Shown here: one piece after another, positions 39,151 through 51,394 of the stretch
Position numbering within the stretch: position 1 is the stretch's first letter
Layout: each line of letters begins with the position of its first letter
Assembly: GCA_031216445.1 (NCBI GenBank)
Contig: CM062213.1
Span: 8,028,501 to 8,092,500, forward strand
Direction of reading: 5' to 3'
Length of the DNA stretch: 64,000 bases
Source of the DNA: Lateolabrax maculatus
Lineage: Eukaryota > Chordata > Actinopteri > Acropomatiformes > Lateolabracidae
The notes under the pieces: generated by a model
What the model was told of the DNA's origin: nothing
What the model saw: only the letters and a program-made list of their open reading frames with translations
The model's database searches: none
Made by a program: the position numbers and the translations under genes

Positions 39151-40239
39151 TGGGCCACCAGAGCAGCAGCAGCAAAGGGTTTCTCAAATGTTTGCGAGGT
39201 GGTGAAGGAAAAAAAAAAGCATGCTCATTTTCGTAGTTCAAATATGCTGTAAAAATGCCTCAAAATTGCTCCTAGTTTATTTCAATCTCTGTGAGAAGCC
39301 AAATTAGACACAAGCCTCAACAAACCTCAGGGACTAAAAAGGGACAAGTAAGCAAATAGCTGCATCGACACACTATAGCGTAGAGAGAGAGAGAGAAAAT
39401 AAACGTAGTTTAGGCTGGGATGTAGACGGAGGAATTGTTCTGTATGAGGGAGCATTTTAGATATCTGACTAATGACCATAATCATACTGTTGACAGCTCT
39501 GCACTTTAGCTGCCTGAGCTAATGTTAACTTGACAGACTGACAAGACGAGGTGCATCACAGCCCCAAATCCAAACCGTTCAGAGCTCTTGAGATGAAAGG
39601 TTTGAAACAATGTGATGTGCCCATTACGTTTAACTGAGAGATTTCTAACAACTGTTCACCTTTCTGCCAGCTGTCGGACACTTATACTTGATCACTAACA
39701 AGCAAACTGCAAGCTTTTTGCTGGTTTTTGCTGGGGACAGTTGTCTTATGGCCGTCGACATCCACAAGCTCCGACTAAAACTTTAACCTCCTGTGACTTG
39801 TTAAGACACTGACAATAATGCGAGTCATAGTTAGAATCATAGCTCTCTCTTTCAAATTGCGACTTCAATTCAGCCCTTATACAGAGAGTAACAGAACGAA
39901 GGATAAACAGAGATAAAAGTGGGCAAAAGAAAAAGAGGAAAAGAAAAAAATAGGGTGAGAGATGCCGGTGGTAAAAGAGAATGAGGGAATCTAGCATGTG
40001 GTGGTAAGGGGCTCCTATATAAATAGACAGCCTCATTGCATCTTCATGCCTGAGTGAGAGCAACACTCACAACAGTGAGAGGCACACATCTGTCGACACA
40101 CACAGCTATTCAATGGCCTTGTAATGACTGAGCAGAGCTTGATTCACTTACAGCTGAGAAAAGACTTGTCTTGTCACTATCCAAGTGACAAGAGGGGTAA
40201 AACTCTAAAGTAACTCATCTAGTACATTGTGATTAATTG

Positions 40240-40780
40240 GCTCCTGTGCTGACGCTGCCAGGTCATTGCCTTAATTAAAATATGGCCTCAAAGAGTATAA
40301 CGCAGAAATAAATCGCAACACTCGATTGACATGGTGTCAACCAAACTAAACAGAAAGATTCACAGAGCCGTTATTTGTTGCAGGGCTATACATCAAATTG
40401 CATTTGACTCGACAGATGTTCATGGTATTACGTCCATTCCCCGCGTGACAGGCAAACGCATACTGTACACACAACATATTATGGCGAAAGCATCAGATTA
40501 AGCGAGCGGGGCACGGCGAGGCAGAGCTGCAGCCTATTTGTCCCAGTGGCCAAATGTGGTACTGCAACAGAAATCTACTGCGGCCCAGAAAGCATTTTCC
40601 CCAGCCAATATAAAAGACACATCAGTAAAACTTTTGACTCGAAACCTTGAACTGCCGGACTTCTCAATGCCAAGAATAATTGGAGAAAGATGAACAATCC
40701 GAATTTAGTATGCGGGATGAACATTTCTAATAACGCATCCATGGGCAAAAATTAGATTTAGATCTATACATGCGCCTGTT
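40240..40780. promoter_or_regulatory. Candidate intronic enhancer block
   Basis: More than 500 bases without repeats, with preserved CpGs (GGGGCACGGCGAGGC, CATTCCCCGCGTGACAGG) and homeodomain words (TTAATTAAAATATGG, AATAATTGG). A CCAATATAAAA word at about 40,606 could serve as a CCAAT/TATA pair. There are no coding features. This is a possible conserved enhancer or alternative promoter of mdfi, judged by composition only. Confidence 0.35.
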
Positions 40781-40923
40781 GTGTTGTCCCAAAGCCCTGC
40801 ACTCTGCAGGCAGAGGGATGGGTGGGGGGGTGAAGCAGAGCACTGAAAGCAGGGCCTTGTTGCCTTCAGCGGTAGCCTGACCAATCTTCTCCTCCCCACC
40901 CTGGCTCACCTTCCTACCCTCAG

Positions 40924-40926
<3 letters not shown>

Positions 40927-40958
<32 letters not shown>
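40927..40958. repeat. (CA)n microsatellite
   Basis: Perfect CA array. Confidence 0.95.
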
Positions 40959-40961
<3 letters not shown>

Positions 40962-42290
40962 ACCAGTCAGCTAGACAAGCAGTCTAACTTTAGTGGGAGA
41001 AACCACAGTTATACTTTGTGTTGGCTTCCTGAGGAGCAAGCACAGGTAAATTCAGCACAGCCACGGGAACATGTTCAGGCACAAACCTACTGTTTAATAA
41101 CTCTAAAACTCTTCACAGAGGTACTATCATCAAATCTGATGCTGTACTTACACTCATCATGGTAAACCGCAATGTAACAGTGAAGCACGTGTGTGGATTC
41201 AATGTTTTTGCACATTCAATACAGTAATCGTGATAGATTGGGTTGAGACTTGCCTTTAAAAACAAAACAAAAATAAAAGAACCATCAACCATTGAAGATT
41301 TTTGTGGTAGGTTCCTGTGGCAACAAGCCACTTAAATCACTGCACACTTCCCTAACTGTTTACCACACCTACTCTAATTACCCCATAGGACCTGTACTCT
41401 GATCTGCAGTCAGTGCTGTCGTTTTTTCTCAGAAACTTCAGGAAACTTGAGTCATTTTGGCTGATCCTGAATGAGTCATTCAGGCACAATACTGCCCTGA
41501 GTTGGTCTGTGTCCCCTTGTTCCCGCCCCAGTGTCAGTCAACCCTTACCATAACCAATCGCACAAAGGGGAAAGGTCATGGGTTCATTCCCAAATTCCCA
41601 GGAGTCCCATTGCGGCCTTTAAGCGTTCCATACCGCTAAATTGGCCCTGACCCCTCAGATCGTCCAAAGCGGCACGTCCCCCACACAGACAGATCTCCCA
41701 TCTCCACAGTACACAACTGTTTTGCCTGTCAGAGAGAAGGCCTCTGACCACTATGACATCCACTAACAACACACAAGATTCTCTAAAGATTACTCGACTT
41801 TGGAAAACTAACATCAACCTATACACACTTTCTTTTTTGGGGTAAGAAGGTCTCCTATACCTTGTACAGAAAGGACAATGTGTTGCATACAACTATATAT
41901 ACGCACATACTGGCCAACCTCAGACCATAATGAGGTTCACATAAATGAGAGAGCATGGGGAGGTCTTCTCTCTGAGCACTAATCCACTAGCTCCTCTTTT
42001 TCAAAATAAATGGCTTAATCTCTTTATAACTACTTTCTATCTCACTTTTTTGTAGGCAGCCACACGTATACACACACACACACACCAAAAACACAACAAA
42101 GGAGGTTTAATTGAACTTGCGGTGGTTATAGTCATAAACATTAGCCTATTCAAGGCAAGTCCAGAGCCATCGCATAACTGTTTGTGGAGTCACTTGTTCT
42201 TTCTACACACAGACGCCCTACCCGCACACCAGAGTTGGGAGATCAGTTTGTGTAGGTTTGTTTGTTTTTCTAATGCAACCCCTTCCTTAC

Positions 42291-42441
42291 CTGCACTAGG
42301 ACTGGGCTTTGGGTTCGGGCAGCTGCTTGCTGTCTCTGTGCTCGAAGTTGCGTGCGAACTGGGTTGTGGAGCTGCTAGACTGGGGTCCCCATCATCAGGT
42401 GGCTCTGGGGAGATGGCAGGGGCACTCCTCTCCTCATCCAT
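42291..42441 (-). CDS. mdfi: mdfi first coding exon
   Basis: Codes residues 1-50 of a 304-residue protein (human MDFI is about 246). Start: ATG at 42,441 in the strong context TCCATGG. The frame is open upstream to the exon edge (17 codons), but I see no other ATG in it. In the probable exon 1 the same frame meets a TGA with no ATG after it. The N-terminus MDEERSAPAISPEPPDDGDP is acidic and Pro/Ser-rich, like the disordered N-terminus of mammalian MDFI but not closely alignable. The donor is GCAG|GTAAGG. The leftover G pairs with AT of exon 3. The product is a cytoplasmic/nuclear regulator of bHLH and Wnt-pathway factors. Confidence 0.85.
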
Positions 42442-42492
42442 GGACGTAGGCCTGGCTCTTATGGGAGGAGGTGAGGGATGCAAGGAGTGAGC
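42442..42492 (-). other. mdfi: mdfi exon 2, 5' untranslated part
   Basis: From the acceptor (CTCTGTGCATCAG, at about 42,493) to the start codon. It is open in frame but without ATG. Confidence 0.6.
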
Positions 42493-43599
42493 CTGATGCA
42501 CAGAGGGATGAGACGACCGAAAAATATTATTACAGAGATGATTGCACGGGTCACATGAAAGATTTCTCATTGACTTTCAAATTGAGCAACAAGCCAATAG
42601 GCCATGCTCAGTCAGGCGAGACCTGAACCAGCATGAATCCCTCTCAGCTATTCTAAAATCACTAAAGGAAGGGGCAGACTGCTTTCATGAAACAGTGGTA
42701 ACACAACGGACATGCATAATCATAGCCTCCTTTTAATTACAAGTTGTAAAACTCTTTAAGCGTGTGTTGTGCAAATAATAATAACAATGGCAGTCTTTAT
42801 TTATTTATATAGGCCTAAGGCATTTCTTTAATTTAAAAGTTCCAAGGTGCTTTCTCAGGATGAATCATTTCACCAGTGAAACATGAGATAAAAAGACACA
42901 AAAGAGGCACTGAGAAAAAGGTCAAATAAAGAGTAATTCACTCATGAAAAAAAAGAGTGAAAAGCATTTATTAAAACTATTATGTGATATGCGTAAAAAA
43001 AAAAAAGCTCAGTGTATGTGTCACGTGCCAACGTGTGTTTGGCGCGCGCCCACCGTGCCGGAGCAGCACAGCTGGACAGCTGTGTGCGCGCTCCCGTGGG
43101 TTCGCCCCCCCCCCCCCCAACAAAGTTTTGACAACCTTCAGCTCAGACTTTTTTGCGATGAAGCCTGAACTTCAGGCTCAGGTTCGTAACGTTTTCCTGC
43201 TACGTCGGGTTTAGTGTTTTACTTCAGAAACGGTGAAACGTTCAAAGAAATTTCGGGAAAAGAAAAAACACATGGCACCTGGCGTTTAAAAACGTATGGC
43301 TTCTGGCTTATACATGAACTTATATATGAAAAAAGTAAATTCTACTTTTCAAAAGAAATTTACGCTGAAATTGAAGGGTTTTATAATACTTCCTGCAGGC
43401 TACTAATGTGCGTATTCTGTTCACCTTTATTGCATGTCTGCTTTCCAATACGAGTCCCTGCATGCTCAGACCGAGCTCAGCCACAGAACGGGGATCTTTT
43501 TATTTTTCTCTGTGTGCTTTTCTTTTCTTTTTTTTTTTAACTGCAGAATAACTCGCTTTGATCCACAACAACAGCCCAGGAAAACAAGGTCCTTCCTAC
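42493..43599 (-). other. mdfi: mdfi intron 1 (probable)
   Basis: Lies between the candidate non-coding exon 1 and exon 2. The stretch at 42,770-42,930 (TTTATTTATATAGGC..., CCAAGGTGCTTTCTC) resembles the tail of a LINE/SINE-type retroelement common in fish. A 15-C run is at 43,104-43,118. No coding exon is seen. Confidence 0.5.
42775..42935. repeat. Possible retroelement-tail fragment
   Basis: The TTTATTTATATAGGC word, followed about 60 bases later by CCAAGGTGCTTT, recalls the 3' tail shared by some fish SINEs and LINEs. It is degraded, and strand and family are uncertain. Confidence 0.3.
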
Positions 43600-44050
43600 C
43601 TTCTCTCCGGCTGGGACACGGTGCAGCCAAACCCCCCCCCCCCCTCCGGCTAATTCATTCTCTGAGCGCTCCAGGTGGACTTCTCGCCCTTCCGACACCT
43701 TTCCCGTCCTCTCTCCCTCCACTGTCGTCGCCTCAAACGACCATCAGATCTCTTTTCGGCTCATGTGGGTGCCCCGAAAAAACTCCCCCAAATTCAATTG
43801 CATTTTTCTTTTTTTCTCCTCCAGCCGGAGATACTTTTCTCTCCGCCTCCAAAGTTCCTCTCCCCGGCTCGCCCCGTCCTCCAGCACACCAGATGTTGGG
43901 GAGGTCTGTGTGTCTCTGCAGGGCAGCTCGCTGAACACTCTCCCCCCCCCCCCTCACCGTCTCTTGCTTTTCTGCAAACACAGTCCAAGCACGCCGCCGG
44001 CCCAAAACTTTACTGAAACTTTTTTTTTTTTTTCTCAAAATGAGCAGTAT
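43600..44050 (-). other. mdfi: mdfi exon 1, non-coding (candidate)
   Basis: A GC- and CpG-richer block with a good donor on the minus strand (GAGAAG|GTAGGA at 43,600). The frame leading into exon 2 has a TGA and no ATG, so it would be 5' UTR. It includes G-runs on the transcript strand, opposite the C-runs at 43,632-43,644 and 43,942-43,953, and an A-rich run near 44,015-44,034. The start point is not visible and the right edge is approximate. Confidence 0.4.
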
Positions 44051-44150
44051 CCGTCCCGTGCAGTCGCTCTCTCCTCTCCCTTTCGCTCCCACTGTACTGG
44101 CCTCAGACTCCTGTGCTGCAGCTATTGGACAGGAAACTACAGTCAGCAGT
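44040..44150 (-). promoter_or_regulatory. mdfi: Candidate mdfi promoter with CCAAT box
   Basis: On the minus strand a CCAAT word (plus-strand ATTGG at 44,124-44,128) lies about 80 bases upstream of the proposed exon 1, at the edge of the CpG-rich block. There is no TATA box. Assigned by position and composition. Confidence 0.38.
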
Positions 44151-46674
44151 GATTGTGCTTCCTCCAGGCTACAAACTAGTTGGGCTGAACTGTACTGTCA
44201 TATAATTACCCCTTAACCCGAACCAGACACAGCACTAACACAGGCTAGCTTTCATCAGGATTTATGAGCCCAGGAACCATATGTTTTGTCAGTAATAATA
44301 GAGTAACAGTTTGTCAATAGTTTGTCAGTAACAATTGTATATAAGCGCTCAAAATCACTCACATTTTGGCATATCTGTGGTGTGGTCACTATTTTAGCTA
44401 TAGTAATGGCACTTTAAGAACCTACTATACAATGTTCTGTGCATTCATTGCTGTTACATTTGTATTCTTTCAGGTCTCAAAAACTGTTTCCTGAGCTGCT
44501 GTTTGTCACCCGGTACTGTTTTAGTTTTGGTCTCGATGCTGAAGAAACTCTAAAAAGACAAATATGAATAGTTGGGGAAGCAGTTGTAATTATAGTGTGT
44601 AGTAATTAAGAAAAATGTTTTAATTTTTCAAACCAGTGGCCTTTTGTTTGATAAGATGTATTGTCATCTGACATGAGTCAACCAAACCTTTGTTATTCAG
44701 GTGAAGGGTCACTGTTTTTAGTTGACATGCGGTTGTGACTCACTGTGGAAATATTCTTTATTCATTCTGGTGTGCATGAGGCCTTACAAGATGTCCCAGT
44801 ACAGGACCAAACTAGGACGTTTTGTCAGTGACGATTACTCATGATTCATCCCCATGATAGTAATTGCGCTCTCAAAAGTAATTACAGTAAGCAGAGGTAT
44901 TGATGCGTCATGCGCTGACAACAACATATGTCGTTATAAAACTGGCTACAATCGCATCCCTCTGAAACTGTTTATCATAACCATCACCATGTCATCAAGT
45001 GCTGGATGAGTGAGATTTTTTATTGACTAACAGAATTAACATATGTTGCAATTTTGCACTCAGTAATGTGAACGAAAACTCATTAAGTGAGATGAGAAAG
45101 TTAAGATTAATCATGTGACATCTGTAGGGGAAAATCCACTTTCACGAACAAACTAATTAGGTTTAGCTAAATACAAATTAACTGGGGAGGCTAGATAATA
45201 ACATATACTGTATGTATTTACAGTTACACATAAACAAATATGGACATACGTATAATGACTGCTTTCATTTTTCCAATGAAAATGAGTTTTCCATGAAATT
45301 ATGTTAGACAGGACTTAATTTAAAAAGCAATGTCAGCAGGTGTGAGTGTCAAAGGACCTGATATTCATGTTTTACACTTTTGATACCATATTTTGAAATG
45401 GATAAGAAGACATAAATACAGGCTACTCCAAATACCAAATGACAAAAAGAAGTCCATTATATGTAGTGCATTTTACTTTGCAATAAGATAAATGAGTATA
45501 GCTTAATGGCAGAAATCCAAAAATACAGATCCTTGAGCATTGCAATAACTTTCTGACGGATAAAACAACAACTTTTTTCCAACTTTGTTAAGGGTATTAT
45601 TTAATATAGTCTCACCTTATGAACCTTTTAAAACCTAGAGTTGCATCAATGCTACACTTACCTTAACCCTTATCTTTTATGTCAAATTTAGTATGTTCAC
45701 ACAAAGGTAATGCATGATACACCGCACCAGAAAGAAAGGGCAGGTTCCCCTGAATCATATGATGTAAAGCACTCAATACTTTGAAAGAATAAGCTCAGAA
45801 TTGGAAAAAATATAAAACTATGTCCAGGCATTTAAGTTTTAAAGAGTTAATACTACAAGCAATAAAGGAGCTGGAATAAAACAAATGACAAAAAAATAAA
45901 AAATGAGTTGTGTTGCTTGGTCCCACATGATACAGAAGAATACAGCACATGACAGACAGGCCTTGTCTGCTCGTGCCATGTTGACACCTGGAGGTTTGTG
46001 GCTGATGAGACTGCTTTCTGTGATTGATGTTTGAAGGCGTGGCAGGGGCGCGAGGTAATTCGTAGCAACAAATCTTCTAGGGCTTTTGAGACAGGCTTCA
46101 GTTTTACTAACAGCCTGATAACCTCCCATTCAATTTGTGTGTACAGTCACTCATCTGAAACAGTCAGGCTTTGACACTGAAGTATTTGTAGGATTTTTGC
46201 TCTGTCTGGGCTCAGCGTCTGTCTGGGCACGAGGGTCAGAGCCTGTGTGGGCAATGGCAGCGTTAGAGAGATCTAGTTCTAGCAGGATTCTTTTTTGGTG
46301 TCTTTTGTTTGTTTTTTGGTTTGTGAAAGAAATAGAGACATACTGTATTTTACTTACGATAGCTGGGTACTTACAGTTCAGCAGACCAACCTACTTTATT
46401 TTTGTTAAACACAATTTTTATAGATGTCATATCTGTTGAAATTATATTAATTTCTGATCAATGCAAATTGTATTCAGTTAGGTTGAAAAAAAAAGAGGCT
46501 GCCCCAGCATAAATGTTACCCATGGAGTACTTTAACAAAATTTAACACTGTAAGGAAGTGCGATAACATCCAATAGCAGCATTTTAAAGTGTCTTTGAGT
46601 TAATTCATATCAACACATATCAAATAGTTGCCCGCCGTGCTGCGTTCAATGCATAACTTACCAATTTGTCATCT

Positions 46675-46725
46675 ACTGCAGGGGTTTTCAACAGGGTGGG
46701 ACAAAAGCACTCCCAAATTGTACCA
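46675..46725. repeat. Possible hAT-type end fragment
   Basis: CAGGGGTTTTCAACAGGGTGG resembles the terminal repeat of small hAT elements seen in fish. No matching inverted end is found nearby, so this would be a fragment. Confidence 0.25.
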
Positions 46726-47644
46726 AATTGAAATTCACCCTTATTTCAACTAATTCACAGGATCAAAATGTGTTAATGATGAATTTCTCATCTCTCACAT
46801 CAGCTAAAAATGATACAGTGCAATTATAGTGTAATAAATACAGAAGACCCGCATAAATAAACCAAATACAAGCTTCAAAAGACTCTGAAGATTGTTGACA
46901 TTACATTGTGGCTACATTAAAGTCTTATGTGTTTGTACAAGATTCAGTCTCCCCCACCTATTCCATCACTGAACAAGTGGAGACATTTTCTTGTCATCAG
47001 CTTCCTGAAAAGCTTATGTTCTCTATCCTCTTACTTCCGTTCGTGACTCACACCCCACTTCACCATTCACTGCACCCACTAGGCTCTCTACAGCACGGTC
47101 TAATAGCTTTAATTTCTATTTCTTACTTGGTATTTACATAATTTTTTAAAGGCTACTGATTCACAGGTACTCAGCGCTAATTTAATCAAACCTTATTTAA
47201 CGACCATTTAATTATTTTTAAACACGTTTGTCACAGAGCAAGTGGTGGCTGCTACACACCTTGTACATTTGGAGGTTGCCTTTTCTTCTGGTTCTAATTG
47301 GCAGCTTCCTGTGGAGGGGAACAGGGACTCGTTGGACCGTCCAGGGTGTACTGCACCAAGCAGATGAATATGGCAGCGTCCTTCCACATTCCTCACCTCC
47401 AACAGTGCTATCAAATCAGACTCCAATTATGAAACAGGAGCTGCTGTTGACGCACACACAGACACATAGACAGGAGTATTTTATTGTGTGCAGAGGGAGA
47501 GAAATAACTTCAACAGCATTTATATTTTTTTTCCCTGATCCTGACCAACAAATGTCATTTGACCCAAAACATTTTGGAAAATTGCTTTCTCGCAGAGAGT
47601 TAGACAAGAAGATCAACACGACTCTCATGCCTGTACAGTAAATA

Positions 47645-47889
47645 TGAAACAGCTAGCCTGTCTCTAACAAAAAGTACCTCTAAAGCTTATTAAATAACCT
47701 GCTGTATCTCATTTATTTAATTCTTACAAAAACCTAAGTGTAAAAATTACAGTTCACTGTTTTCTGGGTGATTATGTGCCCGACTATTTCTTGGCCAGGA
47801 CCAGATGCCAGGAAACCAGTGGACGTTCCAGGAAGTTACTGGTCCCAGTGCAGATTTTTCTAACTTTTTGACGAAATCAGGCTAGACCG

Positions 47890-47921
<32 letters not shown>

Positions 47922-48075
47922 ATAAAGACTGGAAACTTCCGGTCTTTATGCTAAGCCATCCGGGCTGCTGGCCCCAGAGCTACACACGACAATGATATTG
48001 ATCCTCTCATCTAATTCTTGCCAAGAAAGCTAGTACGCGTATTTCCCAAAAATGTTGAACTATTGCTTTAGTGAA
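47645..48075. mobile_element. Teleost interspersed repeat copy
   Basis: The segments ACAGCTAGCCTG, TTATGTGCCCGACTATTTC, TTGGCCAGGA, GTCTTTATGCTAAGCC and GTATTTCCCAAAAATGTTG occur in the order of a very common percomorph repeat, as I recall it. No transposase is present. The copy is interrupted by a 32-base C run at 47,890-47,921. Class is not assigned here. Confidence 0.6.
47890..47921. repeat. Poly-C tract (32 bases)
   Basis: Uninterrupted C run. Long homopolymers of this kind are error-prone in sequencing, so the length is doubtful. Confidence 0.9.
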
Positions 48076-48554
48076 TATAAAAAACTATACAATATTATGT
48101 CTATAACCTGCATTGTGCCCCTGAGTTCTTGCAGCAATATACTACAGTACCTTAAAAGTCAAAGATATCACCCTTTTAATACAATGGAATTTAAACAATG
48201 AAACCAGGATTTTTTACGGTGTTTAAAAGAGAGGGCAAATATTACATTAAAAAAAATCTTAACCCATACTTGTATTTCTTTTTTGGTGTGATACTACAAT
48301 ATAGCACTCTCTTTTATGTTGCCGCTTAGTTTAATTTCTCACAGCAACTGAGTCAAAACTCTAGCTGAAAGGTCGAATATGAGTACCAATGCATAAAGAT
48401 AAGTTATAAGTTCTGTTACACACTGTACCAAGGGCAAGTTGTCCTCGCAAAGGCAACCATGCTTCATTATGCTGGAAGCAATGCTACCTTTCTCACAGCA
48501 CGCAGACTTGTTCTTTGTTTGGCTTTGGCCTCCGAGGCTTTAGAGGCTTTCCAG

Positions 48555-48620
48555 TCCACGGAGATTCAACAGAGAAAGAGCAGGTCGCCTCCTCTAGCTC
48601 GCCAGCGCTGGAGGACTGAG
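48555..48620 (+). other. Exon-like 66-base segment
   Basis: Bounded by GGCTTTCCAG and GACTGAG|GTGAGAG, with a T-rich stretch before the acceptor. It is open for 22 codons in one frame (starting STEIQQRKSRSPPL). No partner exon was found. It may be a non-coding RNA exon or chance. Confidence 0.15.
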
Positions 48621-48776
48621 GTGAGAGCTGCTCCACTGCTCCAGGACTTCTGACCAGACTGCATGAGACGCCACATCCAGACCCTACGCAGCATCAGATC
48701 AGCAGACAGGCAGGGTGGGAGGGGCACACAGAGGAAATGTAGAGATTGAGAGAGGGAGAGAGTCCAGACAGAGGCA

Positions 48777-49045
48777 GAGAGAGAGAGAGAGAGAGAGAGT
48801 ATGTGAGTATAGTGTGTGTGTAAGTGTGTGTTCACTGAAACTGGAGCCACACGCACACACAGAGTATCTGCTGAGACCGTCTTGGAGTATTATTCTAAAC
48901 TTTTGACGTTGATTGTTACAGTGGTTTTGAACGGTCTGGTGTGACTGGGAGATTGAGCGAGAGACAGAGAGAGAGAGAGGGAGAGAGAGAGGGAGAAAAT
49001 GTGGTTCCAATCACTCACAAAGATGCTTTTGTTCTGTAGCTGGGG

Positions 49046-49097
<52 letters not shown>
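48777..49097. repeat. Cluster of (GA)n and (CT)n microsatellites
   Basis: GA arrays at 48,777-48,800 and 48,958-48,990 face a long CT array at 49,048-49,097. The arms are complementary. Confidence 0.9.
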
Positions 49098-49100
<3 letters not shown>

Positions 49101-49664
49101 ACACATGGAGTCTTGCAGTAGTTTCATCCACTTTCTCATCACACTCATGACTTCTCTGGGGAGGGTCCTTGGGAAGAAAAATCCTACCTGTGGGACATGA
49201 ACAATAGAAGGCTAGTTATTTGAAAACCAGGACAATGACCCAGCATTTGTGCAAGTTGTGCATTTTTGTAACTCAATATTATGTTGTGTACCCTTTTGGT
49301 TTGGGAAAGTATTGCAAAGCAAACATGCTCTTTTGTCTGCCATGTTTGTTTGTGAAATTTATGAAACAACTACTTAACTGTATCTTAGGTCTTCTTTGTA
49401 AAATATATTAGTACGATCCAAAACGTGTCATATTGATTATTTCCGAAAACAGAGCGATTCAGTCCAATTGTTTATTTTAATAGATCAAAGCAGATGAATT
49501 GGCGCTATTTATAAGAAGTGCATTGATGCAATAAGTGCTAAAACAATTAGGTGATTACTGTAAATGTGATTATGTTTGGGTTTTGGTCTATTTGTCAGGC
49601 AAACAGATGAAGACACCATGTGATGGACATTTTTCAAATTTATTTGACATTTCTAAGGCTTAAC

Positions 49665-49850
49665 AATTAACCCTAATGTTGTGTTTGGGGTCCAGGGAAC
49701 CCCGGGGCCTCTTTAAAAAGCTTAATAAAAATACTTAACATTGTTTTATCACCTTGGTATTTCATGACTGTGTGAACTGATGACATGTTTCAGAAGGTCC
49801 TACAGAATATGACATATTACTTGGGTCAGTTAGACCCCAGAGAGTTCTGA
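49665..49850. repeat. Repeat fragment beginning TTAACCCTAATGTTGTG
   Basis: The TTAACCCT...GTTGTG start and internal GGGGTCC/GGGAACCCC and GGGTCAGTTAGACCCC words resemble short TTAA-associated repeats common in fish genomes. The far end is not clear. Confidence 0.35.
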
Positions 49851-51394
49851 CAAGTCTTTAATTAACCCAAAACATATGTGCTGTAACATCAGAAAAAATA
49901 ACGTAGTGTATTGTTCCTTTGTCTGTTCCTTTTGGTAAATTATATATATATATACCTGCACCGAATGTGCAGCCCAGTTTGTGCCGAAGAGAAGGGTTAC
50001 CACGTCAATGTGTTTCTACATATCTAATGTTGATAAGGTCAGAAGAAAAGCATAAAAGTGTTCAGAGCAAAACAAAACAACAAAAACACAGCAGTGTGGT
50101 CTGTGGGACCCCAAGGAATGAGGAAGTAAAGTCTACCTCAACAAAACACAAGGCTTTATCAGCGAATTACACATGGTTTAAATGTTATCAGTCCATAGGA
50201 TAAATACGTTTTTTTAATGCAAACACAATAGGAAGAGAGAGAGTCTCAGTTCATTGGACTGAATAAGCAGATCACGTGGATGCATGCAGCAGAAGATACA
50301 CAGTATGTTGTGTTGTTTTGAGTGAGTCAATATACTGCTGGAGGACAGCCCACTCCTTCAGCCACAGACACGGAGGGGAAGAAGGGCAAGGGATGACAGA
50401 GTGAGAGAACGGGAGAGAGACGGAGAGAGATGTTAGTATGGCTCTCGGTAAATTTATTTTGTGACTCACAGGGTCTGCCTGGACCTCAGTGCTCTCCGTG
50501 CTGCTGGGACTTGCAGCCCTCCACACCCACCCACACACCCAATCACACACACACGCACATCCATATTGATTCAGCATTGCAAGTCCATGTGCATGCACAG
50601 AGAGGCAGCTGCATAAGCATGTGCACAAATCCTCCTCCAGACACAGACAAGTTTGCGAAGGTACAATTAACACACTCATGTGCACACACCTAGTGCTTAC
50701 TCTGTCCAGATGAGCATTAAGAAATATATTCAGAGCTTTAGTCTCAGGTTTATGCCAAACACTACTGTGCCACGCCAAGAATAACCTCTTTGTGTGTTGC
50801 TCTGCACCCTGGCTCACCTTGTACAAGTATATAGCACTGAGTTTCTGCTTAGTATTCATGATGTGTGCATGCCAGTGAGTGTGTTTCTATATGTGTGTGC
50901 ATGTGTGTCTGTAATAGGCTTAGGATGGGGTCGCTCCCAAAACCAAATGTCACAGGGATTTAAGCGTCAAGAGTGAGTTTCCTCCCAGCGGACTAACGGA
51001 GAAGTTCACTAAAAGCACAAGATTAAACAAAGTTTCAACTTTCCAAAAAACATCCAGCCAGTTTCCATTTTTTCTCCCCATGGCAACACATCCACAATGC
51101 AGCGCAGAAGTTTAAAGATAAGCTGTAGGGTATGTGCCAAACCTGAGAGGGAGAGAGACACAGGTAAAATAGGAAAATGGAAAGGGTGAGTGAAGAAAAA
51201 GTACAGATAGGTCACAAAAACTTGTTTCTACCATATACAGCATCTCTTCTATAATCTCCCAAAACGCCCAACCACCTGCATTCATGTTACTCACTCCATC
51301 ACACACACACTACAGGTAGTTCACTCAGTGCTCTTGTCTGTTCAGCACTCTCTGGCCCACCCTGTTGGTCAGACCTTGTCAGTGGACCACAGCG

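Larger units (their letters stand above)
32481..42290 (-). other. mdfi: mdfi intron 2
   Basis: A 9.8-kb GT-AG intron. It holds AT-rich low-complexity DNA (about 37,240-37,680), an AGT run at 36,104-36,123, a GA run at 39,118-39,150, a CA array at 40,927-40,958 and a long single-copy-looking block at 40,240-40,780. No additional exon is supported. Confidence 0.78.

Noticed and set aside
41520..41890. Possible tRNA-derived SINE in mdfi intron 2 (GGGTTCATTCCC looks like a B box)
   Set aside because: No A box at the right distance on the same strand and no tail. One B-box-like word is not enough.
42122..42490. 122-codon plus-strand frame over mdfi exon 2
   Set aside because: Antisense shadow of the mdfi exon. 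The minus-strand frame has the splice sites and phase agreement.
43537..43722. Possible in-frame N-terminal extension of MDFI in exon 1
   Set aside because: The frame starts with GTG, not ATG. It has a TGA upstream with no ATG between, and it passes through a 13-base G run.
47228..47641. 137-codon plus-strand frame
   Set aside because: It starts with TTG, includes a CA-rich run, resembles nothing known and abuts a repeat.
50272..50859. 195-codon ATG frame on the minus strand, the longest in the window
   Set aside because: It includes GT-repeat DNA (CVCDWVCGWV-type residues), shows no family motif and no codon bias, and lies in the spacer. Length alone is not evidence.
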